A DNA stretch of 64,000 nt from Daphnia carinata. Lineage: Eukaryota; Arthropoda; Branchiopoda; Diplostraca; Daphniidae. Below, piece after piece: positions 20,699 through 30,900 of the stretch; the stretch's first letter is position 1; every line of letters begins with the position of its first letter. Where the stretch lies: contig NC_081335.1 of the NCBI RefSeq assembly GCF_022539665.2, forward strand, positions 7,564,001 through 7,628,000, given 5' to 3'. The translations under genes and the position numbers were made by a program. The notes below the pieces were generated by a model. The model ran no database searches, was not told the origin of the DNA, and saw nothing but the letters and a program-made list of their open reading frames with translations.

Positions 20699-22653
20699 TT
20701 GGAACCTTTTAGCCAGTGTGATATATCGAAACAGGACAAGATAGCACCGAGAAGTAGCCAACGACCACAATTCAATATACCAGAATTTCAGACTGAAGTC
20801 TTAACAAAAATCAAAAACTTACTTAACAAGCATGAGGAATTATTTGCGGACAAGGAATCAGACCTTGGTCTCGTATCACGAGTAAAACATTTTATAAATA
20901 TCGGACACAACATTCCGATTAATCAACGACTCCGTAGAACACCCGAAGCACTGAAAGAAACCGTTAAATCTAAAATCGAAGTAATGCTAAAAAATAAGAT
21001 AATAAGGGAGAGTCACAGCCCTTTCGCCGCAGCCATTGTAATGGTTCTGAAAAAAGATCGAGAAATGCGTATGTGCATCGACTATAGGCCGCTAAATAAA
21101 ATTACAATTAAAGATAACTATCCATTACCAAGAATTGACGATACCGTGGAAGCGTTGTGCGGGTCAATGTATTTTTCATCATTGGATCTTTTAAGCGGAT
21201 ACTGGCAAATCGAGATTGAAGAAAAGTGATAAACATAAAACAGCTTTTATTTGCGAATACGGTCAATATGAATTTAATAGAATGCCGTTTGGATTAACTA
21301 ACGCACCAAGCACATTTCAAAGAGCAATGAACAACATTCTAAAAGACGTACTGTACAAATTCGCCCTAGTATACTTAGACGATATCATTATATTCAGTAA
21401 ATCAATTGAGGAACATATATCGCACTTAGATAAAGTTTTCGAACTTCTGAAAACTGCGGGACTTAAATTAAAAAGAAAGAAGTGTGAATTTTTCAAGGAT
21501 AAATTAGATTATTTAGGCTACATTGTTTCTAGAAAAGGGATAACACCTAATTCGAAAAAATTAAAAGCAATTATAGATTACCCCGCTCTCAAAAATACAA
21601 AAGAATCGAGTTCATTCTGAGGCTTGGCTAGCTACTATCGAAAATTTATCAGAGCTTTTGCTGATAAAGCTCATCCATTGACTGCGCTTACGAAAAAGAA
21701 AGCAGAATGGAAATGGGGAGAGTCAGAAAGGGACGCCTTTAATTGTATAAAGGACTGTCTCACCACTAGACCTATCCTAAGTTATCCGGATTTTTCTCGA
21801 GACTTCATCATCTACACGGATGCATCAGGTTATGGGATAGGAGCAGTCTTGGCACAAGTACAATCTCTACCTCAATCAGCGGATTCAGGTGAGACTAACG
21901 AACCAGTTCTCAGTGAATCAGAAGGCGCAGAAGTCGTCATTGCATACAGTTCCAAACATCTGAATGACCGCGAAGCCAAGTGGTCCACACCACAGAGAAG
22001 GAAGCTTATGCGATCGTTCATGCAATCGACGTATTTCGAACCTACTTATACGGACGTAAATTTACAGTATACACCGATCATCGACCTTTGGAATGGTTGA
22101 TGGGTAAGACAGAAGCAGCAGGACGACTAGCTAGATGGGCACTCAAAACCCAAGAATATGACATCGTAATTGGGTATCGACCCGGTAAATCGCACCAAAA
22201 TACGGATACTCTAAGTCGCACTCCAGTAGCAACTATAGCTAGTATAGACACAAGAGACACTAAACACGAAATTAAGCAGGAAGAAAGCGGTGAATTATAC
22301 TATACTATTTTAGGCAGTAGTGAATTATACTGCCAAAAATGGAGAGACGCTCAAGATTTTGCAAGAATTCACCTCTTCAAAGCAGAAACTAAACAGAAAG
22401 GATACTACGATGAAAGAGCAAAAGGAATTAAGTATAAAACTGGTGACTTAGTTTAGTAATGCTAAAAGCACCACCATCAGCAGGTAAATTCATTAACAGA
22501 TGGAACGGACCGTTCCGAATCGTACGAAACTTCTCAGACATAACTTACGAAGTCGAAAACATTAATAACAAAAAACAAAAAGCAACCATTCACTCTAATC
22601 GCTTAAACTCTATACCCCTAGAGAAAGTGTACCAAACACCACAGAAATACTAA
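20699..22653 (+). pseudogene. pol: Reverse transcriptase, RNase H and integrase tail (element D)
   Basis: RT runs over two frames: 20,699-21,229 (CIDYRPLN, then LDLLSGYWQI with the first Asp) and 21,216-21,620 (MPFGLTNAPSTF and intact YLDD at 21,372-21,383). A TGA at about 21,618 and frameshifts near 21,215 and 21,990 break it. RNase H follows (IYTDASGYGIGAVL, EAYAIVHAI, YTDHRPLEWL, ending HQNTDTLSR). After about 22,320 the frame passes straight into the integrase C-terminal region (KYKTGDLV, then NGPFRIV). The zinc finger and DDE core are missing. A short repeat, GTGAATTATACT, marks the deletion point near 22,290-22,335. Confidence 0.85.
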
Positions 22654-22689
22654 ATCCAAACGTGAAAATCGAAAGTAAAATAAAAAGAG

Positions 22690-23747
22690 CCCACACGGCA
22701 CATCCCCTTCCTGGGAACCTCCTAAAAGGCTCTTAGCCTCCCCAGCGCATCAAACATACCGTTGAGATGTACTGAGGAGGGCCACAAGACGCTGGAAAGT
22801 TGTGGAAAAACATGCATTTTCAATTCAAGAAATTGTTGCTGACATGCTCAGGAGTGCTTTAGGAGGTCCCTCCATGAGAGTAAGACTCGTGAGTTTTAAA
22901 GTATCGCAAAAACATTTGGCTCAAGTAGAATTGTTAGATAATGTAAATTTTGGGTTTTACCATTTGAAATTAGAATTAAAAATTAGAAATTTAGAATTAC
23001 GTAACGATAGTAGTATGAAATAGTAAAAAATTTATGAAATTTGAAAAGTTTTTTGTGACCACTATAAAGTGCAATATAAGTAATAAATATTTCTGATTTT
23101 GCTCTAATAGTATTTTGTTAAATGAACTCTATTAAATACAATATAGTTCATGTTCTCCTGTAATTTTAATTAAAATAGCATAGGAAAAAAGGTTTTGTGA
23201 ACCATTTAAGTAGTTAGTAAACACCATCGGTGTTTTAAAAAGGAAAATGCATATAACCCGACGTTTTTTTTTACGCAATATTCTGCCTACCGGATTGGAG
23301 GCTCATAGTTCCATTTGGAACAATTTTTGAAAAATACTCCTATCTCTAATTAGAAATAGGATTAATGCCTTGGTAAAATAGGGCTGACCTAAATATTTTA
23401 AGTCAGTCCTATTTCATTGCCAATTTCAATGGAAGATCAAGCTTTTGAATTAGAATCAACTATTTCAAATAATATACTGTCCTTTAACATTCATTTTTTA
23501 TTTTATTTACATTAAAATGCTTGGTTCTATAATTGGTTCTGTATTGGTTCTATTCTATATGCTAATACCTTGGGAGGTTATTGGTACTACCTGAGGATGA
23601 TGCAAGAGGGACTGAGGAGCCTGTCAGGCAGCTACCAGGTAACCAAAAAGAAGCTTGTAAGAGGAATCGAGGACGGTTATGGGAAAGACTGGGGAGGATA
23701 GCAAGATGCTCTGAGGAGGTACCTAGGAGCCAGTTGTGCTGTGTGGG
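22690..23747 (+). mobile_element. TIR element R3, copy a
   Basis: The same 1.06-kb sequence occurs at 58,945-60,018. Ends are imperfect inverted repeats of about 55 bases: CCCACACGGCACATC on the left and, on the other strand, CCCACACAGCACAAC on the right, continuing to shared CCTCCCCAG. The interior is AT-rich with GAAATAGG motifs. Short frames (22,802-23,023 and 23,581-23,747) are kept in both copies, but the copies are close enough at DNA level that this proves little. No clear target duplication is seen. It is a non-autonomous DNA transposon inserted between pol and env of element D. Confidence 0.65.
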
Positions 23748-23982
23748 AGGTCCTGGAAGACAACGTAAAAATGTAACAACAGAGACTGGCCCCTTAAATT
23801 TGAAGAGAGAAAAGAACCCCACGAATCCTATACCCCTGATCATAGACCAAAGAATGTCCTATGCCGAACCAAACACCCCAACCAATTCGAGAAATGCTCG
23901 CTATAATCTTAGGAAACGAACTAATAAGCAAAACTAAAAAAAAAAAAATCTGTAGTAATAAAAATTACTTTTTATATAACAG
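23748..23982 (+). other. Pol-env spacer of element D
   Basis: The frame to 23,937 reads through from R3a and ends in a basic tail (ARYNLRKRTNKQN) resembling the Arg-rich end of Gypsy integrases. It is probably the true pol C-terminus left downstream of the R3a insertion. An A run follows at 23,936-23,948, then the env ATG at 23,983. Confidence 0.4.
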
Positions 23983-25015
23983 ATGGAGATAACCCTACTA
24001 GTAATTTTCGTGTTAGCTACCCTTGAAACTTCCAAAACACTTTACGTGTCCGTATGCGATTGTAAGAATGTGAAAACAAGAGGCATACTGGATATAAATT
24101 CACCCTATTATTGCGATAAAGGAAATGTCGAAACCAGACTACATTTCCCACGTTTCCCCACTAGCTATACCCTAATGACAAAACAAAAACCCATTAAAAC
24201 ATGGAAGGGATGGACTTGTAAACAATGGATAAAAACAAAAAAAATAACAGGATCCTTTTGGGTTGGATCATTCGATACGATGATTTCTCCCAAGAAACCA
24301 AACTGATTTCACCGTTAGAATGTTGGGAAATGGTTAACGATAAAAAATGCGGAGGCAATGTAATGCAGGCCACTCCAACCTCATTAAGTTTCACTGCAAC
24401 CCCTACAGGAGAGGGTGCGTGGTACGCAATAAAAGAATATCGCGCACTAAATTGCCTTGCAGAAGAGATAACTTTAATACCAGAAACCCCTAAAAGCCCC
24501 ATAGAAAGCCCCTTTGGATATTTAAATGCTACCCAACAAGACGGCCAAATCATTCAAAACCATAATACAATAGTATGGGGAGATTAAACAAGTAATGTCT
24601 CAAATTCCCAGATAATCCTTAAAGGAGTAGGATACCTAGAATTGACCCAGACCACAAAAATCGTAAATACCAGTAAAGTCTTAGATACCAGTAGACAAAT
24701 TGAAATATCATTCTTTAACACCGCTGATAATAATAATAGAGAACTAGCTCAACCCAGCTTTAAAGTAGTCGGCATCCCCCTAACCTTTTTGATATTTCCG
24801 GCCGAAACAACAAGAAAATTATACAAAATACATAAAAACACCCTACCCTCTTGTAAAAATCAAACCAATATCGACGCATGGTCATGCAATGAATTTGCAG
24901 AACCGAGGAAAAGCAAAACAAAAACATCCATAAAGAAAGAAGTCGAATTCCTTTTAAACGATCCACTCAAAGAAGCAGATTTGGGAAAACGACTCTACAG
25001 CATCTCTTATGCTTA
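23983..25015 (+). pseudogene. Env-like glycoprotein of element D, N-terminal part
   Basis: A signal peptide (residues 1-18, LLVIFVLATLETS) is followed by a CDC motif, matching CNC in the env of element A. A frameshift near 24,225-24,300 leads into the second frame. There SPLECWEMV, GEGAWYAI and NCLAEEITL precede ESPFGYLNA and NHNTIVW, which align with the PLGKAN...NHLTLFW block at about 3,260-3,315. KGVGYLELT (about 24,625) also matches KGVGYWYES (about 3,364) of element A. A TAA follows at about 24,585. It is clearly the same glycoprotein family, with three frames, so non-functional. Any role in virus-like entry is inferred from homology. Confidence 0.65.
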
Positions 25016-25149
25016 AGGGATGGATTCGTTTAGGTCATCCAAAAAATAACAAAGATAGAAGAAAACGGAGTAATCCGCAAACAAGACTCAATCGTTTACA
25101 TCAAGATAATGTACACCTAAATACAAGTGACCATCCATAACTAATTCGA

Positions 25150-25519
25150 CATAGACGAAAAATTACCTTACGGAACAGACTTCGAGTACCTAATGGATCA
25201 AACCTTACGAATCAGAAGAACCACCACGTGTATAACGACATCGGATATAAACACCATCATTACGGGACAGTGCGGTGAACGGACGTCGCGCTGGATATTC
25301 GATACAAAAAACCACCAGCTAGTATCAATGGTATGCATCACACAACGAGACGAAGACGAAGGAACCAAACGCTCTATAATCCTGCAAAAATGCAGCAGAC
25401 CTGATGATGTAGACGACAACCAGCAATGGGTATTTGAAACACTGAATACAAACCCAGAAGTATTAGAAAACTTTCCGGAAACATCCATCGACGAGCTGGA
25501 GAAAATAAGACTGGAATAG
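25150..25519 (+). pseudogene. Ricin-type beta-trefoil segment inserted in env (1)
   Basis: The frame (from before the ATG at 25,193) shows trefoil-like repeats: LRIRRTTTCIT, TGQCGE, SRWIFD, VCIT, LQKC and finally QQWVF. The last is a QxW motif, the signature of ricin-B-type carbohydrate-binding domains, with the usual Cys spacing between strands. No counterpart exists in the env of element A at this position. A stop (TAG) ends the frame at 25,517-25,519 and the next frame resumes at 25,520-25,607. Sugar binding is inferred from the fold pattern only. Confidence 0.5.
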
Positions 25520-25606
25520 AGAAGAGCAGTAACGACAACCATTAATTCACCGATCTTTGGAAGCTTAATTAAATTCAACCATGGACATGGAAACATCATA
25601 TGGGAT

Positions 25607-27340
25607 ATGATCGGCTGGGGACTGCTAAAAAACGGAAGACCGCCAAATGAAAAATGCGTTACCTACAACGGCACAAACACCATGATGACGCTGGAAGAAT
25701 GTGACCCAGACTGGATCAGATGCCAAAGAAGCCTACAAAAATTGCTAACTAGCAATGACCCATTAGTACAGACTCAAACTACAGTAGCAAACTGCAGTAG
25801 GACAATGGAACGAGGTCAAGCGTTCGAATATTCAGCAGATTTCACAATCAGACCCTTCAATACCAACAACTGTATCAAGGCCAATACAACGATGCTAGTC
25901 TTACAGGAATGTTCAAATACTAGCTCAGTATGGGGAACATTCGAACACACCGGACAATTAATGGCAACGGAAAGAACGGGATCACACTCACCTGCCTCAG
26001 ACATAAAATGTCTGACACTAAAAATAGGAAAGTTAAGTCTAGGACATTGCCACGAAAGGAGCAAGAAACAACACTTCAGCTTCGAGTATAAAAATCCTCA
26101 CCAAATGAGAACCTTGCCAGCATCAGCTATCATAGCTTTATATACGCAACAATCGTTCGACGGGAAAACTGTACCAACAATCCCACCGTTAAACAAACGT
26201 GAAAATATCAACTCAATTTTTAAAAACGAAACAAAAGACTCCCCTACAACACCAGCGAAATCAGTTGTCACGTCAACCGCCAAACCAACTACGACAACAA
26301 CGCATCGTCCTACCACATCGAAAACTACAACGACGCTTAAACAAACAACGACTAGTAAACCAATACCAACAACGACGACGAAACCAACAACAACGACAAA
26401 ACCGACCACAACCACAAGAACAACAACAACGACAAAGCTAACGACGACGACTTCCAGGCCCACACCAACCACGACGAAGACAACCGCAAAGACAACCTTA
26501 CCAACAGTAAAACCTACATTACCTTCAGCAACCACTCGAATGGCTACCGCAACAACATTCAACACCACTACAACAAAAAATACTACCCAAAGGCCAATAG
26601 AAGAAATCCCAGAAACACCCACCACACCAGCAGGAACAACCACCCCAGAAACAACACATACACCAGCTCAAGAAAAAATAGACGTATTTAAGCCCAGTCC
26701 AAAATCCAACGACTTAGAAGCCACAATACCAGAAACAAGGGACACGACGACAACCCAAAAGCCAAAAAGCGGAATAACAAAGGGAGAGAAGGAAATGGCA
26801 AACGATACATCATCACCGCGACGGGACGAAGAAGCAAAACCAGAATTACTGGTGTCCACAAATGAACTAAACGACCAGCTGAAGTACGAGTTTAGTCAAA
26901 TGCATGAGCTATATAAAATAGGTATAGAGACGGAACACGAAAATAAGTTGGCAAAAGAGATTAGAGACGCATATTGCCAAATAACAAAGATAAAAAGAAC
27001 GCAAGCAACTATCTTAGCCCAAACGAATGGCTTACTAGCAACAGCTGCCATAGGCCTACCTACCTGTTCAAGGCTTTATGGCTTTGGGCAAGCCATGACG
27101 CTACAGCAATGTGAGCAAAAAAGGATTTTACTTACGGCAAAAGAAACAAAATGCGGCTTTCAACCGTTCTTCGAGTATGGGGAATTGAACTGTACCATTA
27201 GAACAGATGGGTGGTCCATTCACCCATATTCGGACTGTTTTTGGAAGACGCAGCTAGTAAATATTAATGGGTACCCACATTCATGGGAGCATATAAGTCT
27301 TAGCGAGCATTTATCGCCTGCAACCCGTGTCCCAGATTAA
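25607..27340 (+). CDS. Env-like protein: trefoil, mucin-like block and env C-domain
   Basis: This 577-codon open frame has three parts. Residues about 15-165 hold two further trefoil-like units (KCVTYNGTN, LEECD; then NCIKANTTM, LQECSN, KCLTLKIGK, LGHC). Residues about 209-351 are a mucin-like block, mostly Thr with Pro and Lys, expected to be heavily O-glycosylated. Residues about 420-560 match the C-terminal env domain of element A: a helix with EHENKLAKE against RHENELIRI, a Cys, then QTNGLLATAAIGLPTC, TKCGFQPFF and CFW. The transmembrane segment present in element A is absent; the frame stops at 27,340. A secreted or truncated product is possible. Confidence 0.6.
   Translation: MIGWGLLKNGRPPNEKCVTYNGTNTMMTLEECDPDWIRCQRSLQKLLTSNDPLVQTQTTVANCSRTMERGQAFEYSADFTIRPFNTNNCIKANTTMLVLQECSNTSSVWGTFEHTGQLMATERTGSHSPASDIKCLTLKIGKLSLGHCHERSKKQHFSFEYKNPHQMRTLPASAIIALYTQQSFDGKTVPTIPPLNKRENINSIFKNETKDSPTTPAKSVVTSTAKPTTTTTHRPTTSKTTTTLKQTTTSKPIPTTTTKPTTTTKPTTTTRTTTTTKLTTTTSRPTPTTTKTTAKTTLPTVKPTLPSATTRMATATTFNTTTTKNTTQRPIEEIPETPTTPAGTTTPETTHTPAQEKIDVFKPSPKSNDLEATIPETRDTTTTQKPKSGITKGEKEMANDTSSPRRDEEAKPELLVSTNELNDQLKYEFSQMHELYKIGIETEHENKLAKEIRDAYCQITKIKRTQATILAQTNGLLATAAIGLPTCSRLYGFGQAMTLQQCEQKRILLTAKETKCGFQPFFEYGELNCTIRTDGWSIHPYSDCFWKTQLVNINGYPHSWEHISLSEHLSPATRVPD
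26224..26660 (+). repeat. Thr-rich (ACN) mucin-coding repeat
   Basis: Degenerate ACN-codon repeats encode a Thr/Pro/Lys-rich block within the frame 25,607-27,340. The opposite strand shows a false Val-rich frame. Base composition is strongly biased against G on the coding strand, unlike the neighbouring env sequence. Such low-complexity blocks expand by slippage, so length probably varies among copies. Confidence 0.85.
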
Positions 27341-27960
27341 TAAAAAGGATTAATTCAAGAAAATCAGCCGCGGAGGAAATGACATCGCCTAGCCCTAGCG
27401 CACCAGAAAAAGAAAACATCTACTCGACGGAAGAATCTAGTTTGGAAAACGGCAGACAACAAACCTGCACCGGTAACCATACGACATGCTCATATGTCGT
27501 TGGGCACGGTATGGTGTGGGAAGACTTGTGCAAATGCACAGGTAGCTCGGACATAGGGATTTAAAAAATAATAATAATAATAATAATAATAATAACGAAA
27601 AAAAAAAAAAACACACTAAAAAAATATAAAATATACACATATATTAAAAGAAGAAGAAAAAAACAACACAACGCTAATGATCAACAGAAAAAAATGAACA
27701 GACAAAAAAAAAGGGGGGTTTAAGGAAATAATATAAATAAAGTCTGCAATAGGATAGTTACGCTCTAATAGACATATAATATGATATCCAACTTAAACAC
27801 AAAAGATGACCCAAATAAAAGGCTGAGCTAACGACGAAATAAGCCGAAAAACCTATGGGCACTATAAAGGATGATGTAGAATGACATCATCTTCAGTTTG
27901 AAATCAAACCTTAAGAGAAGCACTCTACACCCCGACCAACCACTGTATCCAAAGTTAAAG
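27341..27960 (+). other. Spacer with small ORF and (AAT)n microsatellite
   Basis: A 61-residue frame (27,379-27,564) holds four Cys in its second half (CTGNHTTC and CKC). It may be a leftover of the env C-terminus or nothing. (AAT)n runs at about 27,567-27,595, then A-rich sequence to 27,720. No membrane-spanning segment that could complete the env is found here. Confidence 0.5.
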
Positions 27961-27995
27961 ATGTCTTCCACCGACAACCTAGAAATGAATACAAT

Positions 27996-30900
27996 GATTG
28001 GCGGAGAAAAAGGCCCAGACGAAAAAGGCCCAGACGAAAAAGGCCCGCGAAAAAGGCCCAGACGAAAAAGGCCCATACGAAAAAGGCCCACTTTTTTCCA
28101 AATTCAAAAGTGGGCCTTTTTCTCCATTGGACTGGGCCTTTTTCTCCGTTTAATTCCCATGTTCCCACAAACTTTATATTTATTTTCAAAATATATTTCC
28201 AACCTCCTATTCCGTGGAAAGTGGAATGTACATAGGTTGCTGAAACCGTGACCTTCTATAAGGTTTGCCGAGATCAAACAATGTTAGCGTATGTACGTTA
28301 GTTAATCTTTGATTATTTATTCGTTTGCAATCTGATTTCGGATTACGTTAGTATTTATATATTGCTAATATCCCGTTAAATAAAGTTCATTTTTCACAAT
28401 TTTTGTTTATTGAACTACTATCGGCTTTTTTTAATATAATACAAGAAATTAATGTTTTTCGCACTTAGCCTTGTTCTGTCCACCCTCTTTGATTATTCCC
28501 CCAACCCCCAGTCCATCTCCCTTATAACTTCCCTTTGTCGATACTTATGCCATAGGTAAAGACCACTGATTCGTTGTGAATAAGGAAACTGAATGAGTTC
28601 CGCGGGGCTTTTGTGGTTGCTGGGAACAAAAATATATGTTACCACGAAGACTAGTTTATTATTATTAACATTTGATAAATAATGTTTATAGGAATAATAC
28701 TTGACTACTCAAACAAACTCTGTGGGATCAGAGGTTGATGACACTGATGCTGCCTCGGTGGCTTGTGCAAGTTGGGCAATTCAGGACCACTTCTTGTTAT
28801 TTTTCTTTTTTAATTTCTTCTTCTTCAATTTTTCTAACTCCTTTTAAGTTTGGTTTTCATTGTTCTATCAGACAAATCCAGCCTTTTCCCTGAAAATAGA
28901 TGGAATAAGCTGGCCCGTCTTCCTTAAACGTAAAGATTAACACATACCTGTTAAGTGTGAGGTGTTAGCTGCTAGACATTCTTCCTGTTCAACACCAACC
29001 TTATTGCTATTGAGATCGTCAACTGTAGATACACTTTCAATTGCAATGTTGGTCAATAAGCTAGAAATCATGATTTTTTGGGTTCTCATTTCCTATTAAT
29101 TTTGTTTAGACGACGACACTTTCAAGTTCTTGTTTTCTCTTTTTCCATTTACAAAAACTGCCTCTCATATTATAACCTTTAAACTTTATTATTATATACC
29201 TTGATTTCTCAACATTATCACTGATCACTCCATAGATCAAACTATACGAAACAAGTCTATTGTTATTTTCTTCAGGGAACGGCATTTTCAAGTCAAATCT
29301 AGCGTCAGGACGCCACAAACAATGGCGGACGGTTTTTAACATAAAATTTTTAAAATTTTAATTCTTTTATTACAAATTCAACAAAATTTAGTTCCTTTGT
29401 ATAACAATAATAATGAATTATAATAATAGAACAATAACAAAGGAACTAAATTTTGTTGAATTTAATAAAGCTTTAGCTAAAAGTTTTAATAACAGCTTTC
29501 CACCGTCCGCCATTGTTTGTGGCGTCCTGACGCTAGATTTGGCTTCAAAATGCCGTTCCCTAAAGAAAATAACAATAGACTTATTGTTTCGTATAGTTTG
29601 ATCTATGGAGTGATCAGTGATAATGTTGAGAGATCAAGGTAAATAATAATAAAGTTTAAAGGTTATAATATGAGAGGCAGTTTTTGTAAATAGAAAAAGA
29701 GAAAACAAGAACTTGAAAGTGACGTCTAAACAAAATTTGTAGGAAATGAGGACCCTAAAAATCAAGAGCCTTATAAGACGCGAGGGTCCATTGACATCGT
29801 CGCTCTTAAAAAGCAACTCTCTCCTGAAGAGTTTTTCATTGCTAGCTTATTGACCAACATTCCAACTGAAAGTGTATCTACAGTTGACGATCTCAATAGC
29901 AATAAGGTTGGTGTTGAACAAGAAGAATGTCTAGCAGCTAACACCACACACTTAACAGGTATGTGTTGATCTTTACGTTCAAGGAAGACTGACCAGCTTA
30001 TTCCATCCATTTTCAGGGAAAAGGCTGGATTTGTCTGATAGGACAATGAAAACCAAACTTAAAAGGAGTTAGAAAAATTGCAGAAGAAGAAATTAAAAAA
30101 GAAAAATAACAAGAAGTGGTCCTGAATTGCCAAACTTGCACAAGCCACCGAGGCAGCATCAGTGTCATCAACCTCTGATCCGACAGAGTTTGTCAAAACA
30201 GGTATTCCTGAACCAAGACCAACAAGTACACTGCTAACACAAATTTTCAACAGTGAAGGCTGCCTAGTATTCAACAAATTTGATTTAGGAGAACTATCTT
30301 ATCCCTCACCCATTCTGAACAAGACCACTTTAGATTCAAAAGTGGCAACGATAAAAAAAAACTCAAAGCCAAAGTGAAAATCTTGGATGGCCAAACTGAA
30401 GTTGAATGCGAGAAGTATTGAAGAGAAACAGGCGTGAAAAGGTGCTCTGCAAAGAGCAGAAGGTTTTCAGGTAAACTTTCAATTTGACAAACATATTTTT
30501 AAGATTTTAAATAATTTAACCTTTCTGTATTGCAATAGGTGAAAAACAATGTGGAATTGCTTGCTAAATCTATTAAGAAACAAGATGAAATCAAATCAAA
30601 TTGTAAAAGAAGTTGGCTGAACGCATCGAAGAATAGGAAAAGAGAAAGAAATAACAACAGAAAACGAGAAAAGCAAACACTAAGAAAAAGAAAACTGAAA
30701 ATAAAGAACATAAACCGAATGAACACCTCACACTTAACAGGTATGTGTTAACATTTACATTTAAGGAAGACCGGCCAGTTTATTCCATTGATTTTCAGGG
30801 AAAAAGCTGGAATTGTCTGATAAGACAACGAAAATCAAACTTAAACGGAAGTTAGAGGGAATGAACAAGAAATTAAAAAGGAAAAGTTAGAAGAAGAGGT

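Noticed and set aside
26098-26643. Val-rich 181-residue frame on the - strand
   Set aside because: It is the complement of the Thr-codon repeat in the env mucin block. Composition is an artefact of the repeat.
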